Shown here: positions 1-6,628 of the stretch, one piece after another
Numbering within the stretch: position 1 is the first letter of the stretch
Layout of the letters: every line of letters starts with the position of its first letter
Assembly: GCF_000283655.1 (NCBI RefSeq)
Contig: NC_016622.1
Coordinates: 2,616,501-2,680,500 of the forward strand
Length of the DNA stretch: 64,000 nt
DNA from: Azospirillum lipoferum 4B
GTDB taxonomy: Bacteria > Pseudomonadota > Alphaproteobacteria > Azospirillales > Azospirillaceae
Direction of reading: 5' to 3'
Notes under the pieces: generated by a model
The model's database searches: none
Told to the model about the DNA's origin: nothing
What the model saw: only the letters and a program-made list of their open reading frames with translations
Program-made: the position numbers and the translations under genes

Positions 1-36
1 GTGCGGGCGCTTATGGTCGCGATGCGCCGCGCTTGA
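1..36 (+). CDS. 3' end of an unidentified upstream gene (partial)
   Basis: The first 36 bases read in frame 1 as VRALMVAMRRA followed by TGA. This fits the last codons of a gene that begins before the window. Eleven residues are too few to name a family. Bases 37-272 show no convincing gene on either strand. The frame could be fortuitous. Confidence 0.3.
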   Translation: MRALMVAMRRA

Positions 37-272
37 GCATCAGCGTGCCACCGGCCCGCCAAGGCGTCAAGCCCCACCCGTGGCGCTAAACCGTTACGGT
101 ACAACCCTTTTTCAGTCCTCCATCCGCCCGGTCAGGGAAGAAATCGGCTCTTGCGGACAGTGCCGTCCGCGGCAGCGGCGGCAATCTCCGGCACGGATCG
201 TGACGGAAATTTGAAAGCAATCAACGGCTTCGCGAAAGAAATCCCGCCAGTCGGAACGCTCCGCCGAAGGGA

Positions 273-1550
273 TCAGGCTCCGCCCAGCCGCGTCCCCTCC
301 AGGATGGCGCCCTCCAGCACCGCCGAGGAGCGGTCGCAGCCGGTCAGGTCGGCCAGCGTCAGGTCGCTGCCCTTCAGGTTGGTCTGGGCCAGCGAGGCGC
401 CGGCCAACCGCGCCCGCACCAGCGAGGCCCGCATCACCTTGGCCCCGGCGCTGACCAGCAGCATGCCCAGGTTGGCGCCGTCCAGCCGGCTGTCGATCAG
501 GATGGCGCGGTCCAGCTTCACCCCGCGCAGGTCGGCGGAGCGCAGGTCGGCGGAGCGCAGATCGGCGCCGTCGAACTGGGCGGCCTGCAGCTGGGCGCCG
601 TTCAGCCGGGCATGGCGCAGCCGGGCGCCGGTGCCCTTGGCCAGCGTCAGGATCTTGCCCGCCAGATCGGCCCCCTCCAGGTTCAGCCCCGTCAGGTCGA
701 GCTGGCATCCCTGCTTGCCGCTGGTGCCCAGCCAGATCATGTGCTGGCGCAGCATGCCGTCCAGCTGCTCGGCCGGCAGAGCCGGCAGTTCGGCCGCCGC
801 GGCGGTCTCCACCGGCTCCGGTTCGGGTGCCGGTGCCTGCGGCGGCGCCTGCCGGGCGGCCTTGGCCTGCTCGTCGGTGCGGATCGCCCGATCGAGCCCG
901 GCCGCGTCCAGGCTGGCCCCGTCCAGGATGGCGCCGCGCAGGTCGGAGCCGTTGAGGTCCGCCCCGCGCAGGTCGGCGCCGGAGAAGTTGGCGTCGCGCA
1001 GGTCGGTGCGGTCCAGCCGGGCGCCGGCCAGCCGGGTGTTGGTGAAGTCGGCCGCCCGCGCGAAGCTGCCCGACAGCTTGGCCCGCGCCATGTCGGCGTT
1101 GGTCAGCCGGGCGGACGCCATGTCGGCCGGGCCGGGGTCGAAGCCCACCACCTTCAGCTCGCCGGCGCTGTTGCGGTTGACCATGCTGCCGTCGCGCAGG
1201 TCGACCTCGACCATGGTGGCGCCGTCCAGCCGGGCGCCGCGCACGTTGGCGCCGCGCATGTCGGTGCGGAACAGCCGCGCCTCCGACAGGTCGGCCCCGC
1301 GCAGGTCGGCGCCATAGAGGTCGGCATGGTCGAGGATGGTGCCGCGCAGGTCGGCATCGCGCAGGATGGCGCCGGCCAGATGCGCGCCGGTCAGGTTGCG
1401 GCCGGCCAGCGACAGGCCCGACAGGTCGAAGAAGGGCAGGTTGGCGCGGGCACCGTTCGGCCGTCCCTCGGCGAATCGGACATGGCGCTCGCACACGCGG
1501 TCGAGCTGGTCCTGGGTCAGGCGGATTCGGGATTTGCCGTCTTGCGCCAT
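273..1550 (-). CDS. Pentapeptide-repeat protein with two repeat blocks
   Basis: This 425-residue protein is built almost wholly of A(D/N)LXX repeats, which fold as a right-handed beta-helix. There are two blocks, about residues 40-215 and 290-425. Each is preceded by a short helical module with a conserved His (ERHVRF near residue 23; RQHMIWL near 280) leading into a DLTGLNLEG-like first coil. A Pro/Ala/Glu linker lies between them, so the protein looks like an internal duplication. There is no signal peptide or membrane segment, so it is probably cytosolic. The start lies 6 bp after the cheZ stop, so the two are probably co-transcribed. Its function is unknown; the family ranges from gyrase mimics to scaffolds, and the position suggests a chemotaxis link only by inference. 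Confidence 0.85.
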   Translation of the reverse strand: MAQDGKSRIRLTQDQLDRVCERHVRFAEGRPNGARANLPFFDLSGLSLAGRNLTGAHLAGAILRDADLRGTILDHADLYGADLRGADLSEARLFRTDMRGANVRGARLDGATMVEVDLRDGSMVNRNSAGELKVVGFDPGPADMASARLTNADMARAKLSGSFARAADFTNTRLAGARLDRTDLRDANFSGADLRGADLNGSDLRGAILDGASLDAAGLDRAIRTDEQAKAARQAPPQAPAPEPEPVETAAAAELPALPAEQLDGMLRQHMIWLGTSGKQGCQLDLTGLNLEGADLAGKILTLAKGTGARLRHARLNGAQLQAAQFDGADLRSADLRSADLRGVKLDRAILIDSRLDGANLGMLLVSAGAKVMRASLVRARLAGASLAQTNLKGSDLTLADLTGCDRSSAVLEGAILEGTRLGGA

Positions 1551-1556
1551 GGCCGG

Positions 1557-2534
1557 TCACGCGAACAGGGCGTCGATGTCGGCCTGGGAGATCGCACCGC
1601 CGCCATCGCCGCCGCCGGTATCGGCAGGCGGCGGGGGCGGCGGCGGGGCCGGCTTCGCAACGGGTGGAGGCGGGGGAGGGGGAGGAGGTGGTGGTGGTGG
1701 AGGCGGGGGTGGCGGCGGAGAGGGCTCCACGCCGGCCGGCAGCGGCTCCGCCCGTTCCGCCACCTCGGGCACGCTGGCGAACAGCGCGTCGATGGCGTCC
1801 TGGCTGACCTCCGGCCCGCCCAGCTGCGGGCCGTTCAGCAGATGCGCGTCGGGACGGGTGTCGCCCATCTTGCGGTGGGAGGCGACCTCGCCGGGGGCAT
1901 GCTGTTCGGCCACCGCCAGACGCTCTACACCCCAGATCTCGATCATCGTGTTCACGCGCTCTTCGATGTAGCGCAGCGTGTTGACGACCTTGGTGGTGCG
2001 TTGCCCGGTGATGTCCTGGAAGGAGCAGGCGGTCATGATCTCGATGCACCACGCCTCGATCGCGTCGATCCGCTCGGCCAGATCGTCGTCGTCGCGCGGG
2101 ATCGACATGGTGATTTCCTGGATCTTCTCCGTCGCGTTCAGGATATCGGTGGTGGCGCGTTCGGTGGCGGCGACGATCTCGTCCAACTCGCCGGTCGCCG
2201 CCTCGATCCGGTTGGAACCGGTGTCGGTGGCCTTCAGCGCGGCGATGTCGCTGCGCGCCTCGCGCACCACCTGGGTGATGGCGGTCAGTTCCTGCTGGAT
2301 GCGCGGATCCTCGCCCGGCGCCAGGGCGGCGAATGCGCTGGGAGAAGCGCCGCTCAGCCGGTCGACCTGGGTTTCCAGCTTATCCACCAGCCGCTGGAAA
2401 TCGTCGGAGGCGACGACGCGGCTGCGCCGGTCGCGCATGCGCAGGAAGGCGCGACCCCGCGCCGTCTGCGACAGGGCCTCCTCCATCTGCAGATACTCTT
2501 GCTCGGTCAGTTCGAGCAGTGACCCGCCGCTCAT
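1557..2534 (-). CDS. cheZ: Protein phosphatase CheZ, chemotaxis
   Basis: CheZ speeds dephosphorylation of CheY-P and so resets the flagellar motor signal. The 325-residue product has the helical core with the CheZ signature around AWCIEIMTACSFQDITGQRT (about residues 160-185), where the Gln of SFQDITGQR is the catalytic position known from E. coli. The C-terminal third is unusual: a run of 19 prolines, a second run of 7, and two near-identical tails, VSQDAIDALF before the prolines and ISQADIDALFA at the very end. Both resemble the CheY-P-binding peptide at the FliM N-terminus (LSQxEIDALL). The ATG at 2534 follows an AAGGCGG-type ribosome site; a TTG three codons upstream is possible. It heads an operon with the pentapeptide gene. 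Confidence 0.9.
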   Translation of the reverse strand: MSGGSLLELTEQEYLQMEEALSQTARGRAFLRMRDRRSRVVASDDFQRLVDKLETQVDRLSGASPSAFAALAPGEDPRIQQELTAITQVVREARSDIAALKATDTGSNRIEAATGELDEIVAATERATTDILNATEKIQEITMSIPRDDDDLAERIDAIEAWCIEIMTACSFQDITGQRTTKVVNTLRYIEERVNTMIEIWGVERLAVAEQHAPGEVASHRKMGDTRPDAHLLNGPQLGGPEVSQDAIDALFASVPEVAERAEPLPAGVEPSPPPPPPPPPPPPPPPPPPPVAKPAPPPPPPPADTGGGDGGGAISQADIDALFA

Positions 2535-2709
2535 TGCGCTCAACCCGCCTTGTCCAGCAGCCACGCCTTCCCGCCATGCCGGGGACTGCGCCAGCCCTGT
2601 CCTATACCACCGAATTTCTTTACCGGGAGTTTCCGCCGCCGCCACGCTATCATTCTTCCGAACGGATCGGAGTGCCGGCGGATGCCGAAGGCGCCGGGGG
2701 ACGGACAGG

Positions 2710-2738
2710 CTTGAACCCCCTTGCTTTTTGCCCCAAAT
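2710..2738 (+). promoter_or_regulatory. Heat-shock (sigma-32-like) promoter of the DegP-type protease gene
   Basis: CTTGAAC at 2710-2716 and CCCCAAAT at 2731-2738 are separated by 14 bases. This matches the RpoH pattern CTTGAA-N13/14-CCCCATNT closely. The expected transcript start is about 50 bases before the protease ATG. A heat-shock promoter suits a periplasmic protease; no transcript data are available here. Confidence 0.6.
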
Positions 2739-2795
2739 CAGCCCCGGTTCGTAACGGTCTTTGACAGAAATTCCCCTCCAAGAAAGGAAGAAGCC

Positions 2796-3941
2796 ATGAA
2801 AGCGGTGGTGCGTCCGGTGGTGTTTGCGGCTGCGGTCGGGATGGCTGCGCTTGCCGGCGGCGCGCTGGTCGCACCGGCCGATTCGGCACTGGGCCGGGCC
2901 GGCTCCGTGCTCGGGCTGGGCACGTCGCCAGCCGCGGCGGCGCTGCCGCTGGGTGCGGTCGGCGGCGGTGGCACCATCGCCCCGATGCTGGAGCAGGTGA
3001 CCCCGGCGGTGGTCAACATCTCGGTGCTGAGCCAGGCTCCCCAGGCGGAAAACCCGCTGCTGCGCGATCCCTTCTTCCGCCGCTTCTTCAACCTGCCGGA
3101 CCAGATGCCGCAGGGCCGGCCGCAGGTCAGCGCCGGGTCCGGCGTGATCGTCGACGCCGCCAACGGCTATGTCGTCACCAACAGCCATGTGGTGGAGAAT
3201 GCGCAGGAGATCGCCGTCACGCTGAAGGACCGCCGCCGCCTGCGCGCCAAGCTGATCGGCCGCGACGCCGCCACCGACATCGCGCTGCTGCAGATCAAGG
3301 CGGAGAGCCTGACCGCCCTGCCGCTCGGCGACTCGGACCGCGCCAAGGTCGGCGATTTCGTCGTCGCCATCGGCAACCCGTTCGGGCTGGGCCAGACCGT
3401 GACCTCCGGCATCGTCTCCGCGCTCGGCCGCAGCGGGCTGAAGATCGAGGGGTACGAGGACTTCATCCAGACCGACGCCTCGATCAACCCCGGCAACTCC
3501 GGCGGCGCGCTGGTCAATTTCCAGGGCGAGCTGATCGGCATCAACACCGCCATCATCGGTCCGGCCGGCGGCTCGGTCGGCATCGGCTTCGCCGTTCCGG
3601 TCACCATCGTCCGCTCGGTGATGGAACAGCTGCGCGAATATGGCGAGGTGCGGCGCGGCCGGCTGGGCGTCGCCATCCAGGACCTGACGCCCGATCTGGC
3701 GGAAAGCCTGAACCTTAAGGGCGACGAGGGCGCGCTGATCGCCAAGATCGAACGCGGATCGCCCGCCGACAGCGGCGGCCTGCGCAGCGGCGACGTGGTG
3801 GTGGCGGTCGACGGCCGCGCCATCCGCAGCGCCACCGATTTCCGCAACCGCATCGGTCTTCTGCGCGTCGGCACGCCGGTGCAGTTGACGGTGGTGCGCA
3901 ACGGCGGGCAAAAGTCGGTGACCGTCCGCACCCAGCGCTAG
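2796..3941 (+). CDS. DegP/HtrA-type periplasmic serine protease with one PDZ domain
   Basis: The gene encodes a 381-residue periplasmic quality-control protease of the trypsin-fold HtrA family. A signal peptide covers about residues 1-45. The catalytic triad is visible as His131 (TNSHVV), Asp161 (ATDIALL) and Ser235 (NPGNSGGA). A single PDZ domain follows (about 275-375), so the layout is that of DegS or the short alphaproteobacterial Do-like proteins rather than DegP, which has two PDZ domains. The ATG at 2796 has AAGGAAG seven bases upstream; an in-frame Leu start 75 bases upstream lacks such a site and would disturb the signal peptide. It is divergent from cheZ. Confidence 0.92.
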   Translation: MKAVVRPVVFAAAVGMAALAGGALVAPADSALGRAGSVLGLGTSPAAAALPLGAVGGGGTIAPMLEQVTPAVVNISVLSQAPQAENPLLRDPFFRRFFNLPDQMPQGRPQVSAGSGVIVDAANGYVVTNSHVVENAQEIAVTLKDRRRLRAKLIGRDAATDIALLQIKAESLTALPLGDSDRAKVGDFVVAIGNPFGLGQTVTSGIVSALGRSGLKIEGYEDFIQTDASINPGNSGGALVNFQGELIGINTAIIGPAGGSVGIGFAVPVTIVRSVMEQLREYGEVRRGRLGVAIQDLTPDLAESLNLKGDEGALIAKIERGSPADSGGLRSGDVVVAVDGRAIRSATDFRNRIGLLRVGTPVQLTVVRNGGQKSVTVRTQR

Positions 3942-4054
3942 AGTGTGATCGGTTCGAGCGGAAACGCTTGAACCGTGAATCACACGGAAAACCATAAGCT
4001 TAGAGTCTGTCTGGTGCTTCAATAAGCACCAGACAGACTCTAGAGTGTGATCGG
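3938..4054. repeat. Two-hairpin palindromic element flanked by 15-bp direct repeats
   Basis: The 15-mer CTAGAGTGTGATCGG occurs at 3938-3952 and again at 4040-4054. Between the copies lie two hairpins. The first pairs 3943-3960 with 3965-3985 around a GAAA loop, with a small internal bulge. The second is a perfect 19-bp inverted repeat, 4001-4019 with 4024-4042, and a 4-base loop. The first direct repeat overlaps the stop codon of the protease gene. The structure looks like a small non-coding mobile palindrome. It may also end transcription, although it has no T-tract. Confidence 0.7.
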
Positions 4055-4105
4055 CAGAGGCCCGGCGCAGGGTCGCGGACAGCAGAGGAGCCACCCCGTA
4101 CCGGC

Positions 4106-4876
4106 ATGATGCGTTCCAACCCACCCCGCCGCCCGGCCGCCCCGCCGGCCCCCTCGCCCGGCCGCAGCGCGGCCCAGCGCCAGCGCGAGATCGCGACGCT
4201 GCTGATGCGGCTCGACGCCATGCTGAAGCAGTCGGCGGAGCTTGCCCAGACGGCGCGCGAGCGGGTGTCGGTCGGCGGGCTGGCCCGCTACCGCCGCTTC
4301 AGCCGGCGCGTGCGCGACTTCTTCGCGCTTGCCGCCCTGGCGCAGGAACGGCTGGACGCCGCGCCGGAGGAGATGGAGGATCTGATCGATCCCATGACCA
4401 CCGCGCTGGAACGTCTGCACGCCCGCATGGTGGTCCAGTTCGTGGAGGGCAGCGCCGGCTTCTTCTCCAGCTTCGCCCGAGTGAAGGCCCTGCCCATCGG
4501 CACCCACGAGATGTGCGGGGTGGAACTGCGCGGCGTCCTGGAAATCCGCAAGTTCCTCGACGATCCACTCTATGAGGGGGAGCGCGGGCAGGCCCTGCGT
4601 GCCGAGACCGACCGCATCGCCGCCCTGATCCGCCGCGTGATGGACCGCATTCCGCCACTGCCCGATTTCGGCGACGAGCCCAGCATCGGCCCGCGCGGCA
4701 CGCTGAACAGCCCGCTGAAGGGCCCCAACGCCCATCTGCCCGCCGGCCGCAGCGTCGCCCGTCCGGCGCCGCCCCGCCCCGCCGGCATGCCGCCCGCCGC
4801 GCCCCCGGCCCCGAACCCCAGCACCGAGGTCCGGTCGCTGAGCCTCGACCAGTTCGAGGACGACGAGGACGAGTGA
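4106..4876 (+). CDS. Conserved-looking cytosolic protein of unknown function
   Basis: I do not recognise this 256-residue protein. Residues 1-25 are Pro/Arg/Ala-rich. Residues 25-190 are mainly helical, with regularly spaced Leu and Arg/Glu, and include a central Gly/Phe-rich patch (EGSAGFFSSFARVKALP). The C-terminus is Pro/Ala-rich and ends in an acidic tail, SLDQFEDDEDE. There is no signal peptide or membrane segment. The ATG at 4106 comes shortly after a palindromic element, so the gene probably has its own promoter there. Codon use matches its neighbours. Confidence 0.7.
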   Translation: MMRSNPPRRPAAPPAPSPGRSAAQRQREIATLLMRLDAMLKQSAELAQTARERVSVGGLARYRRFSRRVRDFFALAALAQERLDAAPEEMEDLIDPMTTALERLHARMVVQFVEGSAGFFSSFARVKALPIGTHEMCGVELRGVLEIRKFLDDPLYEGERGQALRAETDRIAALIRRVMDRIPPLPDFGDEPSIGPRGTLNSPLKGPNAHLPAGRSVARPAPPRPAGMPPAAPPAPNPSTEVRSLSLDQFEDDEDE

Positions 4877-4927
4877 GCGCCCAAGCGGGCGGCGACACCA
4901 TGCCCCGGGCCGCCCGCCATCGATTCG

Positions 4928-5218
4928 TCAGCGGCGGTGCTTCTTGCCCTCGTCCGCGGTCAGGGCGCCGACCGCGGCGCCGGCCGCACCGCCCAGCAAC
5001 CCGCCATAGATGGCGCTGCCGCCGGTAACCGCGCCGATGGCCGCACCGCCGGCAGCACCGATCGCGCCGCCGGTCAGGGCACGGTTTTCGCGGTGGTTCA
5101 GGTTCGAACAGCCGCCGAGCAGGGCCGCACCGATCAGCAGCACCGTCGCCCCGGTGGTGGCCCTGCTGGCGGTCCGGTTGGTGGCCCTGGTGATGACTGT
5201 CCCCATGGTCGTCTTCAT
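4928..5218 (-). CDS. Small glycine-zipper outer-membrane lipoprotein
   Basis: The 96-residue product has a lipoprotein signal with the lipobox LLGGC (Cys at about 36). It is followed by glycine-zipper repeats of the form GGAIGAAGGAAIGAVTGG and GGLLGGAAGAAVGAL, and a basic tail. Such proteins are secreted, lipidated and often associate with the outer membrane; their role is generally unknown, with envelope stress suggested for some relatives. The ATG at 5218 follows GGAAGAGAG, a good ribosome site. It is convergent with the preceding unknown gene, 51 bp away. Confidence 0.8.
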   Translation of the reverse strand: MKTTMGTVITRATNRTASRATTGATVLLIGAALLGGCSNLNHRENRALTGGAIGAAGGAAIGAVTGGSAIYGGLLGGAAGAAVGALTADEGKKHRR

Positions 5219-5659
5219 CGCTCTCTTCCTTCAAAAAAAGGCTTGGCCGCCGGGTGCCTCTCTCGGGCTGTCGCTGCGGCCATGCTTATGTTTGGTGAGC
5301 CGCGCCTTGCGCTGCTGTGACCATTTCGGGGTAACGACCTCACCCGTTCGATGCGGGGCACATCGTTCGCGTTACAGCGATCAACGAAGACGACGGGGAA
5401 TGAACGACAAGACTTCCCCAAGCCGGCCGGGCCGATTTTCCCCAATCAAAGTATGGTTACCAAATGGTGTGGTAAGACCATTTGAATTGTTTTTGTTAGC
5501 CGACAAATAATTACAACTTTCCGAATGAAATCCGGCCGCGAATTGGTTACGACCTTGCCTTCCCTCTGAAGCATCGTGCTCATGGGGAGACAGAGATCGG
5601 CTCCTTGCGCTGGCATTTCGAAGCCACGCGATGAAAGGCCGGCACAGGGAAGAGTAGAG
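5219..5659. other. Non-coding stretch between two divergent small genes, with an AT-rich patch
   Basis: No supported gene lies here. Bases 5445-5530 are clearly AT-richer than the surroundings and hold a palindrome (5461-5484). They probably contain the promoters for the flanking small genes. The overlapping reverse frame of this region has no recognisable family signature. Confidence 0.5.
5461..5484. promoter_or_regulatory. Candidate operator palindrome
   Basis: CAAATGGT at 5461-5468 is mirrored exactly by ACCATTTG at 5477-5484 with 8 bases between. It sits in the AT-rich patch about 180 bases upstream of the small gene at 5660. The size and symmetry suit a dimeric regulator site; which regulator is unknown. 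Confidence 0.4.
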
Positions 5660-5923
5660 ATGATGTTCGACGAAAAGCACTATGACGACAGCCGCCCACC
5701 CGACCGGAACCGATCCTCCACCCACTCCCCGCCGATGGGCCGGATCATCGAGATGGCATTCAGCGGCTTGTGGGTGATCAAGCGGCAGGGTGTGCTGACG
5801 GAGGTCGGCGGCCGACTCTATTGGCCCGACCGCCAGTCTCTGGAGCGGGCGGCGGCCCAGGCCGGCATTCCGCTGTCGGATGTCGCGGTCCATACCGGAC
5901 GCCTCGACGCCGACTCCCGATAG
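5660..5923 (+). CDS. Small hypothetical protein
   Basis: This 87-residue protein has a charged, Pro-rich first third and a globular remainder (MGRIIEMAFSGLWVIKRQG ... LERAAAQAGIPLSDVAV). I do not recognise it. The ATG at 5660 is preceded by GGAAGAG, which decides the start over an earlier in-frame ATG at 5576 that has no such site. No signal peptide is present. Confidence 0.5.
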   Translation: MMFDEKHYDDSRPPDRNRSSTHSPPMGRIIEMAFSGLWVIKRQGVLTEVGGRLYWPDRQSLERAAAQAGIPLSDVAVHTGRLDADSR

Positions 5924-6061
5924 GGGGACAGGCTCCACCCCTTCCGGGGGATGGAACCGCGACGAAGGGACAGTTGCACAGGCAGGGGGCTTCTTCCAAT
6001 ATCCGGAGTGCGGACAAACAGCTGGTATGGACCGTCCACAATCTCCGTTTCATTGGGGCCC

Positions 6062-6265
6062 ATGGAAGACATCGACCGCCAAAGAACGCTGGATTATTTC
6101 GAAAGGCTGGGGAAAAAGCGCGTGCGCCTTTACACCGCCATCGACTGCGAGCGCTTTCTCGGCGACTGGCAGGTCCGCGAGTTGGCGGACCAGTGGCTCG
6201 ATGCCAAGAATGCGGAAGACACGCCGCAGCCGCTGTGGCGGCGGCTGCTCGCCGACCGCCGCTGA
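6062..6265 (+). CDS. Small hypothetical protein, helical
   Basis: The 67-residue product (MEDIDRQRTLDYFERLGKK...) is predicted mostly helical, charged and soluble. No family is recognised. An in-frame ATG at 5951 would add 37 residues of poor composition, so the start at 6062 is preferred, although its ribosome site is weak. It is convergent with the mtnA remnant. Confidence 0.45.
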   Translation: MEDIDRQRTLDYFERLGKKRVRLYTAIDCERFLGDWQVRELADQWLDAKNAEDTPQPLWRRLLADRR

Positions 6266-6290
6266 CGCTTCTCCTTCCCCGCCTGTCGGC

Positions 6291-6476
6291 CTAGGCCCGT
6301 TCCGGAAACAGCCCGAGCAGCCCGTCGCGCTCCTCGATGGGAGCGTGGGCGGCCTCCTCCAGGCCGGTCAGGCGGACGACGGCGAAATCATGCGGCAGCC
6401 GGGTCTGGTCGATGATGGCGACGCTTCCCCCGCCTTCCGACCAGATGGTGCGATAGGCCGTCCCGTCGATCCGCAT
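6291..6476 (-). pseudogene. mtnA: N-terminal remnant of methylthioribose-1-phosphate isomerase (mtnA)
   Basis: The 61-residue frame begins MRIDGTAYRTIW and continues through VAIIDQTRLPHDF and LTGLEEAAHA. This is the characteristic N-terminus of MtnA, the methionine-salvage isomerase, which is normally about 350-370 residues. After EEAAHA the expected IRDMVVRGAP is missing; the frame runs 16 unrelated residues to a stop. Catalytic residues of MtnA lie further on, so the fragment cannot be an active isomerase. A strong CCGGAGGATG ribosome site remains in front of the ATG. A deletion or recombination breakpoint near 6340 is inferred. A short functional peptide cannot be excluded. Confidence 0.65.
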
Positions 6477-6507
6477 AACACCATCCTCCGGATATCCGCC
6501 ATTCCAC

Positions 6508-6533
6508 CCGACAAAGCAGGATGACTTTGTCGG
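6508..6533 (-). promoter_or_regulatory. Leader hairpin upstream of the mtnA remnant
   Basis: A perfect 9-bp inverted repeat, CCGACAAAG at 6508-6516 and CTTTGTCGG at 6525-6533, closes an 8-base loop in the region just upstream of the mtnA-like ATG. It may be a leftover of the gene's leader control. I could not match it to a known SAM or SAH riboswitch by eye. Confidence 0.35.
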
Positions 6534-6628
6534 CACCTCGCAATAGGTGGTGGCCGCTGCCGCTTCAACACGGGTAGCGTTCGGCGGAACAGTCACCCGC
6601 CGGGCGGTGTTACCGTTTCCGGCCAAGC

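Noticed and set aside
612-2522. Long plus-strand frame across the pentapeptide and cheZ genes
   Set aside because: Composed of low-complexity Gly/Arg/Gln, antisense to two recognisable proteins.
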